A model generated the notes under the pieces. It saw only the letters and a program-made list of their open reading frames with translations, ran no database searches and was not told where the DNA came from. The position numbers and the translations under genes were made by a program. DNA of 64,000 nucleotides from CAVQSS01 sp963746605 (GTDB lineage Bacteria > Desulfobacterota > RBG-13-43-22). The number at the start of each line of letters is the position of its first letter. The first letter of the stretch is position 1. Location: positions 1 to 64,000 of the forward strand of contig CAVVCH010000051.1 of NCBI GenBank assembly GCA_963746605.1. The letters run 5' to 3'. Shown piece after piece: positions 8,176 through 16,664 of the stretch.

Positions 8176-8238
8176 TCAAAAGCAACTAAAGGACGACCTG
8201 AAGAGCTTTTTTTAAACACCTCGGAGCGGACGAATTTA

Positions 8239-8265
8239 GGGCGAGCCCCTCATCAGGGGCTGCCC
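8239..8265. terminator. GC-rich hairpin between carboxypeptidase and acyltransferase genes
   Basis: GGGC-GA-GCCCCT pairs with AGGGGC-T-GCCC around a four-base loop, ten bases before the acyltransferase ATG. No U-tract follows, so it may attenuate translation of the next gene as easily as end the upstream transcript. Confidence 0.4.
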
Positions 8266-8274
8266 CGAAAATTC

Positions 8275-9204
8275 ATGAAATCCTCAAATCCTACTACCGC
8301 CGAGTTCCCCAGCCGGTTCCGCGAGTTTCAGCACACTCCGCTCATGGGCACGTTATTGAGGGGATTTGTTCGTTCCGCGGGTTTCTTGCCGGTTTGGATG
8401 ATGCGCCTGTTGGCCGTCTTCGTCGTCCTGCCGGTTGCCATTCCGTTTACCTGGAAAAACTTCCGGGGAATTATGGCCAACATGGGCCGTATGGATCCCG
8501 GCGGATCTGCGGTCGGACGCATCCTTAATTCCTGGGCTGTTTACAAAAATTACGCCTATTATCTGATTGACCTGGTTTACCTGAGCCATGGAAAGGCCCG
8601 GGTCCGGGAATACCGGACTACGGTGACCGGCGGAGAAAACCTGCATAAGGCCCTGCAACAGGGCAAGGGCGTGATACTCCTGACTACCCACCTGGGGAAC
8701 TGGGAAATTGGGGGGGAAGCTATCGGAGTGACGGGCAAGAAAATCCACTTGGTTTATGCTCCCGATAGCTCGGCCATCTTCGAACATCAGCGCAACCTCA
8801 TGCGCGGCGAAACCAGTGTCGAGGGGGTGGCCTTGAAGCCTGGGGAATTGGTCTCGCTAAGACTGTACCGGCTCCTCGAACAAGGGGAATTGGTAGCCCT
8901 GCAAGGCGACCGCCTACAGTTCGATCGGGGGGTTTCCATGTCTTTCTTTGGCTCTCAGGCCACTTTTCCCCAAGGGGCGGTTCGTATCGCCCAGCTTTCG
9001 GGAAGCCCGGTGCTGCCCATCTTTATTCCCCTGAAAGGATACAAAACCTACGAGATTATTATCGAGGAACCACTGGTAATGAACCCCGATAAACCGGTAG
9101 AATATAATCTGGCGAAGCTGTTGACCGTTTTTGAGCGCCAGATCGGCAAATACAGAACGCAGTGGTACATGTTCATGCCCTTCTGGGAAAAAGATCAAGA
9201 ATGA
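8275..9204 (+). CDS. LpxL/HtrB-family lysophospholipid (lipid A-type) acyltransferase
   Basis: A 309-residue membrane-associated acyltransferase. There is an N-terminal hydrophobic segment (about residues 40-58), and the catalytic motif of the family, THLGNWE (H-x4-D/E class), sits near residue 140. A conserved LQGDR motif follows around residue 208. Members transfer acyl chains to lipid A precursors or other glyco- and lyso-lipids. No ribosome-binding site is obvious at the chosen ATG, and a start at a later Met is possible. Its stop overlaps the start of the next gene (ATGA), a B12-radical SAM enzyme, hinting that both act on the same lipid. Confidence 0.87.
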   Translation: MKSSNPTTAEFPSRFREFQHTPLMGTLLRGFVRSAGFLPVWMMRLLAVFVVLPVAIPFTWKNFRGIMANMGRMDPGGSAVGRILNSWAVYKNYAYYLIDLVYLSHGKARVREYRTTVTGGENLHKALQQGKGVILLTTHLGNWEIGGEAIGVTGKKIHLVYAPDSSAIFEHQRNLMRGETSVEGVALKPGELVSLRLYRLLEQGELVALQGDRLQFDRGVSMSFFGSQATFPQGAVRIAQLSGSPVLPIFIPLKGYKTYEIIIEEPLVMNPDKPVEYNLAKLLTVFERQIGKYRTQWYMFMPFWEKDQE

Positions 9205-10496
9205 AACTCAAACTCATTTTTCCGGATCTGGGACACTTTCCTCTGGTTTATCGTCGGTACATCCCGGTACTCGGACCGGCCATTTTGGCCGGCCTCACGC
9301 CGCCGGAGGTCGAGGTCTCCTTTACCGACGAGCGCTTAGGCACCGTGGATATCCGGGAAGACTGCGATCTGGTGGCCATCTCGGTCATGACTCCCCAGGC
9401 CGGGCGGGCCTACGAGCTTTCCCGCCTTTATCGGGAGAAGGGCATCCCTGTAGTCCTGGGCGGAGTGCATGTTTCGCTGCTCCCCGAAGAGGCTCAACGC
9501 CACGCGGATGCCATTGTCATCGGCGAGGCCGAAGAAATCTGGCCGAAGGTGTTGGAAGACTTCAGCCAAGGAACGTTGCAGAAGGTTTACCGCTGCCAAA
9601 CTCCACCGCAAACGGTTGCCCTTCCCCGCTGGGATCTCTTTCCCCGCGATTCCTATATCCCCATGAATTCGGTTCAGGTGGCCCGGGGCTGTCCGGTGAA
9701 CTGCGACCTGTGCTCCGTACCGCAGACTTTCGGGCGGGAGTTCCGGCTCTTCGATCTGGAGACGTTACTGAAGAACCTGGCTGAATTGGACCACTATCTT
9801 TTCCTGGTGAACGACAACCTTCACCTGGCCAAACGCCGCATCCGGCCGTTGTTTGAAGGCCTGGCCGGGCTCGGTAAACCCTGGGTCGGGCTGGCCTCTC
9901 TACCCTTTGCCAAGGACGAGGATTACTTGCGGCTCCTTAAGAAGAGCCATTGTTGGGCCATGTATGTGGACCTCAGCCCCTGGGTCTCTGCCGGTCTCAA
10001 CGAAGTCATTGGAGGGGTGGAGGTCCGGCGCGCCGGGGAATACTTGAAACGGGTCCGGGACCAGGGCATCAAGGTCATCGCTTCTTTTGTCTTCGGTTTC
10101 GACCACGACAAAAAGGATGTCTTTGAAAAGACGGTGGCTTTTGCGAAAGCCCATCAAATTGAAGAGGCGGAGTTCCACATCCTCACTCCCTATCCCCGGA
10201 GCAGACTTTATGCCCGGCTGGAAAGGGAGGGCCGGTTGTTCAATAAGGATTTCTCCGATTATACGGCGGGTGTGGTGGTCTATGAACCCCGGCATATGAC
10301 CCCCGACGAACTCTACGGAGGGTATCTCCAGGCCTGGCGCGATTTTTATGACCAAACGGAGATACGGGAGACCGATGGCGGACCGGTGGTCCTCTCTTAC
10401 GACGGCTTCCCCATTTCTCTGGAGGAGATTTATCGAATCCGGGGCCGGGCCTGGCTGGATGGACTCTTCGAAACCCGGTTCGTAAAACAAACGTGA
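9201..10496 (+). CDS. cobalamin-binding radical SAM enzyme
   Basis: A 431-residue protein of the class B (B12-binding) radical SAM group. Residues about 1-145 form a Rossmann-like B12-binding domain (VAISVMTPQAGRAYELS, GGVHVSLLPEEA, IGEAEEIWP). The radical SAM barrel then starts with the CPVNCDLC motif (Cx3Cx2C) binding the 4Fe-4S cluster. Such enzymes often methylate unreactive carbons; the best-known lipid examples act on hopanoids. The ATG at 9201 overlaps the acyltransferase stop, so the long frame start at 9162 was rejected. Substrate is unknown; lipid modification is inferred from the neighbour only. Confidence 0.85.
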   Translation: MKLKLIFPDLGHFPLVYRRYIPVLGPAILAGLTPPEVEVSFTDERLGTVDIREDCDLVAISVMTPQAGRAYELSRLYREKGIPVVLGGVHVSLLPEEAQRHADAIVIGEAEEIWPKVLEDFSQGTLQKVYRCQTPPQTVALPRWDLFPRDSYIPMNSVQVARGCPVNCDLCSVPQTFGREFRLFDLETLLKNLAELDHYLFLVNDNLHLAKRRIRPLFEGLAGLGKPWVGLASLPFAKDEDYLRLLKKSHCWAMYVDLSPWVSAGLNEVIGGVEVRRAGEYLKRVRDQGIKVIASFVFGFDHDKKDVFEKTVAFAKAHQIEEAEFHILTPYPRSRLYARLEREGRLFNKDFSDYTAGVVVYEPRHMTPDELYGGYLQAWRDFYDQTEIRETDGGPVVLSYDGFPISLEEIYRIRGRAWLDGLFETRFVKQT

Positions 10497-10538
10497 AACA
10501 GACAATGGCCATCCGTCTTAGATCCAAATGGCAAGCAA

Positions 10539-11095
10539 CTAATCGATGGTTTTCGGGAGGCAGACCAGGACGGCCCGTTCGTCCCTTTCGAAAAGGCACT
10601 TTTCTTCCAGAATGGCTTTTAATTTCTTCCGGGCCCGATGAAGCCGGACCTTTACATTTTCGACGGATATTTCCAGTACCTCGGCCATTTCCCGGTGATC
10701 GAATTCCAGTTCGTCGGAAAGGATGAGTACCGCTCGGTAGGAATCGGGCAAAAGGTCCATCTGGCGCTGAACGCAAGCACTCATTTGGTGCTGTTCCAAC
10801 TTTTCCTGTGAAGGGGCGATCTCAAGGATGGAGATGATCTCCGGGTCTTGAAGGTCTGTTACCGCTCCTTTTTTTTGGCCCCGAAAATAATCCTGGCAGA
10901 GGTTATAAGCGATACGAAAAATCCAGGAAGAAAGCTTGGCAGGGGTCTTGAAGGGTGTCCAGCTTCAGGCTGACTCTTGATGAAGGTCTCCTGAACCAGG
11001 TCATCCGCCACCCAGGCATCTCTGACCAGGGAGAGGATGAACCTCCGAACCCGTCCGTAATATTGGTCGTGAAGTTCTAATAGATCCGGGTGCAT
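10539..11095 (-). pseudogene. ECF-type RNA polymerase sigma factor, frame broken twice
   Basis: The first frame (from 11095) encodes sigma region 2 (DLLELHDQYYGRVRRFILSL, then DDLVQETF). The last frame (to 10539) encodes region 4 (LLPDSYRAVLIL, then HREMAEVLEISVENVKVRL). Between them the conserved KLSSWIFRIAYNLCQDYF is read in the region 4 frame. Removing one base near 10969 and one in the G-run near 10942-10945 restores a continuous sigma factor. Both disruptions are insertions, so sequencing error is likely. It follows a CMD-family gene by 12 bases. Likely role: extracytoplasmic or redox stress regulation. Confidence 0.8.
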
Positions 11096-11107
11096 TTGCT
11101 CTGGGTG

Positions 11108-11368
11108 TTACGAGCAGCAGGAGGATGCGGATGATCCGCCACAAGCCTGGGGATTCCGCTTCTCCCCTCCCAAGCAGTCATACACGGCTGCTTTGATAGT
11201 TAGATTAGCGCCATTCTTGACCTGGTTCGCCACCTCGACGGCCTCTTTAATCTCCTCAGCGGTCAGACCCAATTTCCCGGCCTTGGCGTAGTAGTGTTGA
11301 AAGCAGGGGATGCAATTCACGGCCGTTGAGACTCCCAAGGCTAGCATGATTTTGGTTTTTTCGTCCAT
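11108..11368 (-). CDS. carboxymuconolactone decarboxylase / AhpD-like small protein
   Basis: An 86-residue all-helical CMD-fold protein. The redox-active pair is visible in NCIPCFQHYYAKA (Cys19-x-x-Cys22 with the following His), as in AhpD-type disulfide reductases. The C-terminus carries three further cysteines after a Gly/Ser tail (GGSSASSCCS), an ending seen in some short CMD proteins. It sits between a SHOCT membrane protein and an ECF sigma factor, all on the same strand. A thiol-redox or oxidative-stress role is inferred from the motif. Confidence 0.8.
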   Translation of the reverse strand: MDEKTKIMLALGVSTAVNCIPCFQHYYAKAGKLGLTAEEIKEAVEVANQVKNGANLTIKAAVYDCLGGEKRNPQACGGSSASSCCS

Positions 11369-11477
11369 GATTATTCTCTCCTCAGAATGGTCAGGTTTAG
11401 GATCTCTCTGGTGTCAGGCCGGCACAACCCCTAACCAGATATGGTTCAAATTGACAGACTGTTTGAAATCCCTAGCG

Positions 11478-11883
11478 CTACCCTCTCGAGAGGATGGTGG
11501 ATTTTTTCTCCTCGTACTCTTGCTTCTGGAGTCTCGCCCTTCGCGAAGCGCTCGTTCAAGATCTGCAATGCGGAATAGGTCGGATCGCCCCAGGAGCGGC
11601 CCGGCTCAGATGGTCGGTCCATCATCTGCCACGGTCCCCAACGATGATGCCCGGCACCTGATCTGTGACCGAGAAAGAAAATGGCGACACAGATGATGAT
11701 CATGAACAGCGGAAAGATCCACCAAAATCCCCATCCGCCACTACACATGTGCCAAGGACCCGGCCAACCCCATGGAGGCTGCTGCGGACCAGTTGGCTGC
11801 TGGGTCTGCTGTGCAAATGCCAACCACGGGTGCAATAGAGCGAAGAAGGCCACGGTTAGAGACGCTGAACGCTTTGTTTCCAT
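11478..11883 (-). CDS. SHOCT-domain membrane protein with a late frameshift
   Basis: A signal peptide or first hydrophobic segment (residues 1-24), a Pro/Gln/Trp-rich linker, one transmembrane helix (GFWWIFPLFMIIICVAIFFL) and a C-terminal SHOCT motif (YSALQILNERFAKGE). Just after FAKGE the frame slips: reading one base fewer near 11532 gives QKQEYEEKKSTILSRG and a stop at 11478, the normal SHOCT ending. The uncorrected frame ends at 11446 instead. AAGGAG precedes the ATG. SHOCT domains are short oligomerisation modules. Probably cotranscribed with the CMD and sigma genes. Confidence 0.75.
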
Positions 11884-11905
11884 TTTGTTCTCCTTATGGT
11901 TAGGG

Positions 11906-12658
11906 TTAGGGCCGACTCAACGGCAGACCGACACAATCGATGAACCGGATATGAGCAAAATTAGTGAGCTCCCATTGAGCATCCTGAAAATCACTTCTTT
12001 CAATTTCCGCGTCTTCGAAATCGGCTTGCGAGAGATTGGCTGAGCGGAAATCCGTGCCGAGAATTCTGGCGGAATTTAGACTGGCTTTTTGTAAGTTCAC
12101 CGTTCGAAAATCGGCCCTGATAATCTCGGCCCCCGACAGAACGGCTTCATACAGATCGGCCTGTTTCATTTTCGTCTCCTGGAATTGGGCCTTGGTTAAA
12201 TTGGCCTGACGTAGGTTCGAAGATTCCAGTTCGGTAAATCTGAGGTTGGCGGACTGAAGGTTCGCCCCGGAAAGTTGGGTTTTAAAGAAAAAGGCATTGT
12301 GCAGGTAGGCCCTCTCCAGGTTGGCGTTGGTCAGGTTCCCCTCAGAGAAATTGGAAAAATGGAGGTTGGCCTCTTGAAGGTCAGCCCCCTGGAGGTGGGC
12401 ACCGTTTAAGATAGTCCACTGCAGGTTGGCCCGGCGCAGGCGGGTTCCTTGAAGGTCGGCCCCGCGCAGGTTGGCAATTCGAAGATTAGCCCCTTCTAGA
12501 TTCGTCTCTCTGAGGATGGCCTTTTCCAGGTTGGCATTTTGAAGATTAAACCCGCGAAGGTTAATCCCGGCAAGATCGGCCCTTTTCCCTTCCCGGCCCT
12601 GGCTATCCAGCCATCTTTGGTGCTGATTTAATAGTTCGGGCAATAGCTCTTTTCTCAT
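11906..12658 (-). CDS. pentapeptide-repeat protein
   Basis: A 250-residue protein made almost wholly of A(D/N)LxX repeats from about residue 25 to 235 (for example ANLEGANLRIANLRGADLQG), which fold into a right-handed quadrilateral beta-helix. An N-terminal helical part precedes it (LLPELLNQHQRWL). Functions of this family vary; some members mimic DNA and protect gyrase, most are unknown. The ATG at 12658 follows AAGGAG at good spacing; the frame opens earlier at 12682 only with TTG. No signal peptide is seen, so it is likely cytoplasmic. Confidence 0.9.
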   Translation of the reverse strand: MRKELLPELLNQHQRWLDSQGREGKRADLAGINLRGFNLQNANLEKAILRETNLEGANLRIANLRGADLQGTRLRRANLQWTILNGAHLQGADLQEANLHFSNFSEGNLTNANLERAYLHNAFFFKTQLSGANLQSANLRFTELESSNLRQANLTKAQFQETKMKQADLYEAVLSGAEIIRADFRTVNLQKASLNSARILGTDFRSANLSQADFEDAEIERSDFQDAQWELTNFAHIRFIDCVGLPLSRP

Positions 12659-12729
12659 ACCACGGGTCTCCTTTTTGGCCAAGGTCGTCTTCTCAGGGAG
12701 TCTTTTGGCAGCCGGAGTTAAGCGGTCAG

Positions 12730-12791
12730 CCAGGAACCCTGGAATAGCCGATCGATTCCTCGGAGGAATCCGGAGCCGCCCGGGTTCCTGG
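12730..12791. repeat. nested inverted repeat upstream of the pentapeptide gene
   Basis: Outer arms CCAGGAACCC (12730-12739) and GGGTTCCTGG (12782-12791) enclose an inner palindrome, GATTCC-TCGGA-GGAATC (12754-12770). The whole can fold as a two-tier hairpin of 62 bases. It may be a transcription terminator of the convergent side or a small dispersed element. Confidence 0.7.
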
Positions 12792-12948
12792 AACTCCCCC
12801 GCATTAACGGAAGGGTGATTTTAGAGTAAGACGGATGAACAGGGCGAAAGGTTACAGGGGGAGAGCGAAAAAGAAACGCTTGATATTCCCAAGTCTATGT
12901 CCCGTCCTTCGGGTTCAGATCCGGGTGGGTTCCTGGGGCTTGAAGCCT

Positions 12949-13728
12949 TTACTCATCCGGGACCCAGAAGAAAGCAGCGATACGGGATCGTTCCCGCATG
13001 GGCAGGTTTTCCACGGCCGAACCCATGGCAATTACAGAGATTTTAAGACCCGGGTGCTTTTTGCGAAGCTGAAAGGGAATGCCCAGGTAGTAGTCGGAAT
13101 GGAAATGGCCGCAGCAAAACAGGATACGCCGGTCTAAAAAGGGTTCGAGGGCCTGGGCCATCACGGCATCTTTGACGAGTTGTCCCTTGTATAACCCTTT
13201 GGGATTGATTTGGCCCATGGGACCCATGGGGGGCATGTCCCCTATGGTGTCCATAAACAGCCTTCGGTATTTTCCGGAATCATAGGGAGGGGTTGGGGGG
13301 AGATAAATCCCGTCGGGTCCCATCACCCGCCTGGAAAGCCGGTTAGCCTTGGCCACGGCCGCGGCAGCCCTTCGGGGGACATTGGCGGCGATGACCGGGA
13401 GGCCCTTGGATTTCGCCAATTCCACCAAGGGACGGTAATCCTCGGGATAGTTCGGCCAGGGTCGTGATCCATCCAGAAATTCTTCCTCCGTGACCGCTCC
13501 CTTCAGGTAGTCGTCCAGAAGAGGCTGAATGTCCCGTTCAAACATCTCCAGGGCCAGGACCAGGTTGGGGTCGTGCCCAATCAGGCCGGTCAGGACGGCA
13601 AGTTCCGCCTCGTGGGATTCCCGGGAGAGGTGCTCTTCTCCAATAAAAATCACGTTATATTCCAAAAGCAGTTTGAGAGCCGTTTCCAGGGTATAAATAA
13701 ACCCGGTATTGTTCATCAAATAGGGCAT
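12949..13728 (-). CDS. ChaN/DUF399-family protein
   Basis: A 259-residue protein of the ChaN (haem-binding uptake, TIKI-like fold) family. Signature stretches are NVIFIGEEHLSRESHEAEL near the start, LALEMFERDIQPLLDDYLKG, then RPWPNYPEDYRPLVELA and VIAANVPRR, and a late CCGHFHSDY motif contributing metal or haem-binding histidines. Typical members are lipoproteins; here no lipobox or signal peptide is visible from the chosen ATG, so location is uncertain. AAAGGA lies upstream of the start. It stands alone. Confidence 0.85.
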   Translation of the reverse strand: MPYLMNNTGFIYTLETALKLLLEYNVIFIGEEHLSRESHEAELAVLTGLIGHDPNLVLALEMFERDIQPLLDDYLKGAVTEEEFLDGSRPWPNYPEDYRPLVELAKSKGLPVIAANVPRRAAAAVAKANRLSRRVMGPDGIYLPPTPPYDSGKYRRLFMDTIGDMPPMGPMGQINPKGLYKGQLVKDAVMAQALEPFLDRRILFCCGHFHSDYYLGIPFQLRKKHPGLKISVIAMGSAVENLPMRERSRIAAFFWVPDE

Positions 13729-13798
13729 GGCGGTTGGTTCCTTTCAGGGGTTTAGTATGTAAATAAAGTCGAACATCGCTTTCAGGCCTTTTTCCTGG

Positions 13799-13898
13799 GT
13801 CGTCATACCGGACTCGATCCGGTATCCAGGACTTCCAGAGCTTATCCGAGGCTGGATTCCGGATCGGCTTCGCTTGTCCGGAATGACGAACCTTCGTT
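13799..13898. repeat. intergenic 'GTCATACCGG...GGAATGACG' repeat in a 413-base gap
   Basis: CGTCATACCGGACTCGATCC near 13799 is mirrored by CTTGTCCGGAATGACG near 13880, with GGTATCCAG and CTGGATTCC inside. This matches a well-known class of dispersed imperfect palindromes. The rest of 13729-14141 shows no gene; a short stretch near 14055-14095 could fold as a weak hairpin before the next gene. Confidence 0.6.
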
Positions 13899-14141
13899 AA
13901 TCCTTATTTTCATGCTTCGTGGGTGCCCGGGCGGGCATGAGGTTAATACGTACGAATGGATGATATCAGAATGGTTCTGCCCTGACAATTCCTGTTTCTG
14001 GCCGGATAAAGACTATCCCAAATCCAAAAATATTATAGTATAAGAGACTAAAAGGCCGGCTTGTAGATCCGGCTTCGGCGTTGGTTTTTTCCGGATGTTT
14101 GACCCCAACCTTAACAATTCGGGAAAGGAGACCGCACTCCC

Positions 14142-15140
14142 ATGAATCTCGCGAAATTTCCTCGAAGAAGGTATACGGCCGGGCAGACGCCCATTGAAAG
14201 GGTCCCCCGCTTCTCCGAAGCCCTGGGTGGTCCGAATATCTACATCAAGCGGGATGATCTATTAGGACTGACCGCCGGAGGGAATAAGACCCGAAAGCTG
14301 GAATTCCTGGTGGCCGAGGCCCTGGTCCAGGGAGCGGATACGCTGATTACCTGCGGGGCTATCCAATCGAACCACTGCCGGCTGACCCTGGCGGCGGCCG
14401 TCAAAGAAGGATTGAAATGCCGGTTGGTCCTGGAGGAGCGGGTCCAGGGAAGCTACCGCCCCCAAGCCAGCGGCAATAATTTTCTCTTTAACCTCCTGGG
14501 GGTGGAGCAGGTCAAGGTCGTGCCGGCCGGGGCTTCCATGTTGGAGGAAATGGCGGCAGTGGCCGGGGAGTTGGCTGCCGTGGGCCGAAAAGGCTACGTG
14601 ATTCCCGGAGGCGGATCGAATCCCCTGGGGGCCTTGGGATACGTGGCCTGCGCTCAGGAGATTTTGGCGCAGACTTTCGATCTCGGGCTGGACCTCCAAA
14701 CCATCGTCTGCGCCAGCGGAAGCGCCGGGACCCAGGCCGGTTTGGTAACCGGCGTTCAGGGATGCAACCTGAATGTGCCCGTCCTGGGGATCAATGTGAG
14801 CCGTACCAGAGAGGCCCAGGAGGCCTTGGTTTATGGACTGGTTCAGCAAACGGCGAAGTACGTGGGTCTCAGTGCCTCGGTTCCCCGGGAAACGGTGACC
14901 TGCTTTGGCGATTACGTCGGACCGGGATACTCCCTGCCCACGCCGGGCATGGCGGAAGCCGTACAACTGTTGGCCAGGACGGAGGGAATCCTGCTGGACC
15001 CCGTGTATACCGGCAAGGCCATGGCCGGGCTGATTGACCTGGTGAGAAAAGGGTATTTCGAACGAGACAGCAATATCCTTTTCGTCCATACGGGCGGCTC
15101 GCCGGCCCTTTATGTCTATGAGGAGTATCTTCTTTCCTAA
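14142..15140 (+). CDS. dcyD: D-cysteine desulfhydrase (PLP-dependent, ACC deaminase family)
   Basis: A 332-residue fold-type II PLP enzyme. The PLP lysine is Lys49 in GGNKTRKLEFL; the phosphate-binding and substrate loops appear as CGAIQSNHCR and a Gly-rich CASGSAGTQAG. The family includes D-cysteine desulfhydrase, which releases H2S, pyruvate and ammonia, and ACC deaminase. The sequence around SNHCR fits the desulfhydrase branch better. GGAAAGGAG-like bases precede the ATG. The next gene downstream is an amino acid racemase, so D-amino acid metabolism is a reasonable theme. Confidence 0.88.
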   Translation: MNLAKFPRRRYTAGQTPIERVPRFSEALGGPNIYIKRDDLLGLTAGGNKTRKLEFLVAEALVQGADTLITCGAIQSNHCRLTLAAAVKEGLKCRLVLEERVQGSYRPQASGNNFLFNLLGVEQVKVVPAGASMLEEMAAVAGELAAVGRKGYVIPGGGSNPLGALGYVACAQEILAQTFDLGLDLQTIVCASGSAGTQAGLVTGVQGCNLNVPVLGINVSRTREAQEALVYGLVQQTAKYVGLSASVPRETVTCFGDYVGPGYSLPTPGMAEAVQLLARTEGILLDPVYTGKAMAGLIDLVRKGYFERDSNILFVHTGGSPALYVYEEYLLS

Positions 15141-15150
15141 AAGCGATTTC

Positions 15151-15259
15151 ACCGCAGAGACGCAAAGGACGCAGAGATTGCATTATTTTTCATTTGCCGG
15201 GAGATGCCGGCAAATGAAAAGCTCTCAGTCTCCGAGGGGTGTCCCTCGGTGCTCATTGT
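15151..15259. repeat. 'CCGCAGAGACGCAAAGGACGC' MITE-like repeat with perfect central hairpin
   Basis: The element begins CACCGCAGAGACGCAAAG, has a perfect 14-base-pair stem TTTTCATTTGCCGG / CCGGCAAATGAAAA (15187-15200 and 15207-15220) with loop GAGATG, and continues with CTCTCAGTCTCCGAG, matching the layout of a dispersed nonautonomous repeat known from many environmental genomes. It separates the desulfhydrase gene from the racemase remnant. The shape is seen directly; the wide distribution is from memory. Confidence 0.7.
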
Positions 15260-15341
15260 TGGGGCGCCGTTAAAGAGGCATCTTCAGGATTTTCGGGCTG
15301 AGAAAAAGGGACTTCAAAAAAAACAGGGAGTGGGGCAGGGG

Positions 15342-16069
15342 ATGAAAGAGAAGATCGTGGGCATCATCGGGGGGCTCGGACCGGAGGCCACCGTGGATCT
15401 CATGAGACGGGTTATCCAGGCCACGCCGGCCAGTGATGACCAGGACCATATCCGCATGATCGTTGACTGCAATCCCAAGGTCCCTTCACGCATGAAGGCC
15501 ATCCTGGAAGGGACCGGAGAAGACCCGGCCCCCTACCTGGTAATCATGGCCAAAGACCTGGCGGCCTGGGGGGCGGATTTCCTGGCTATCGCCTGCAACA
15601 CGGCGCATCTCTATCTTGGACCGGATCCAAGAGGCCGTTCCCATTCCGGTGCTCAACATGATCGATTTAACGGTCGATCAAGGTGGTCTCGGAAAATCCC
15701 GTTATCCGGAAAGCGGGTCTGCTGGCCTCTTGGACCGTGATCCGGCCCGGACTTTACGAATCCGCCTTTCGAGAAGAGAGGGATCGCTCTGCTCCACCCC
15801 TCTCCAGCGCTGCAGGATCGGCTGCTGACCGCCATCCGCCGAATTAAGACCGGTCACTACGGGCTGCCGGAAAGGGAGGCGCTCGAGGATGCCGGGAGGG
15901 AATCTGGTGGATCAGGGGGCCGCAAGCCCTGATCATTGCCTGTACGGAACTCTCGGTGATAGCGGATGGACTCCAGATGAAGACCAGAATCTTCGATGCC
16001 TCCCAGGTCCTGGCCGAAGCCATAGTCCAGACGGTGAAGGGAGGAAACACCGAGACCATTCGATCTTAG
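15342..16069 (+). pseudogene. aspartate/glutamate racemase, broken by about five single-base insertions
   Basis: From ATG 15342 (MKEKIVGIIGGLGPEATVDL) the protein reads as an aspartate racemase up to IACNTAH, the conserved catalytic Cys. The frame then jumps repeatedly. Deleting one base near 15617, 15673, 15778, 15904 and 15919 restores one protein of about 240 residues with PVLNMIDLTVDQ, AGLLASWTVI, the second catalytic region LIIACTELSVI, and a stop at 16069. All five disruptions are insertions, which is unusual for natural decay. The enzyme interconverts L- and D-acidic amino acids without a cofactor. Whether it is truly dead cannot be decided here. Confidence 0.8.
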
Positions 16070-16075
16070 GGAGTC

Positions 16076-16537
16076 TTACTGGGTAGTACGGGAAATGAAT
16101 TCATCCATCCTGAGGTCCCGGGCCTTCTGAAGTTCCATGAATTTTTGAATTTGTTCCACTGTCAAAATCGGGCGCACTTCTCTGTAAATCTGAGCGCGCT
16201 GCACGGCCAGTTCGGCCGCAATGGTTGACACTTTCTCGACTTGGGCCTTGATGGCGTCTTCACTCCAGGATTCCGATTGGATCAGATCCCTCAAGGCGCG
16301 GCGTTCCATGATAAACTGGTTCCTCAGAGGTTGGATTGCCGGTTTATGGGCTTTAATAATTTCCTTGATCTGCAGTTTCTGGTCCTCGGAGAGTCCCAGA
16401 GCGGCTATCATTTTTTTCATGGGTTCACCTCCCCAGGAACTCCCATGAAAACCGGCCAGGGCCGGAATTTGTAAAATAATCAAACTCATCGCTACCACAA
16501 AAGCGACCATTCCAAGATTCTTCACAGTTTTTTTCAT
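16076..16537 (-). CDS. Spy/CpxP-family periplasmic protein
   Basis: A 153-residue exported helical protein. The signal peptide spans about residues 1-28 (cleavage near ALA). The mature part has the family's LTxxQ-like motifs (GLSEDQKLQIKEI near residue 50; LTVEQIQKFMEL near 125) in long amphipathic helices. Spy-like proteins act as ATP-independent chaperones or metal/envelope-stress sensors. GGAGG precedes the ATG. It is convergent with the racemase remnant; envelope-stress induction is expected from the family. Confidence 0.87.
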   Translation of the reverse strand: MKKTVKNLGMVAFVVAMSLIILQIPALAGFHGSSWGGEPMKKMIAALGLSEDQKLQIKEIIKAHKPAIQPLRNQFIMERRALRDLIQSESWSEDAIKAQVEKVSTIAAELAVQRAQIYREVRPILTVEQIQKFMELQKARDLRMDEFISRTTQ

Positions 16538-16664
16538 TATGGTTTCCTCCTTGTTTGATTATTGGACTTTGACCGGACCAATAAGGTTAAAAAGCCCTTG
16601 GACAGGAACGAGAGAGCAATAAAATAGTTTTACAAAATCCCTTGATGATTTTATAAAAGAACCC

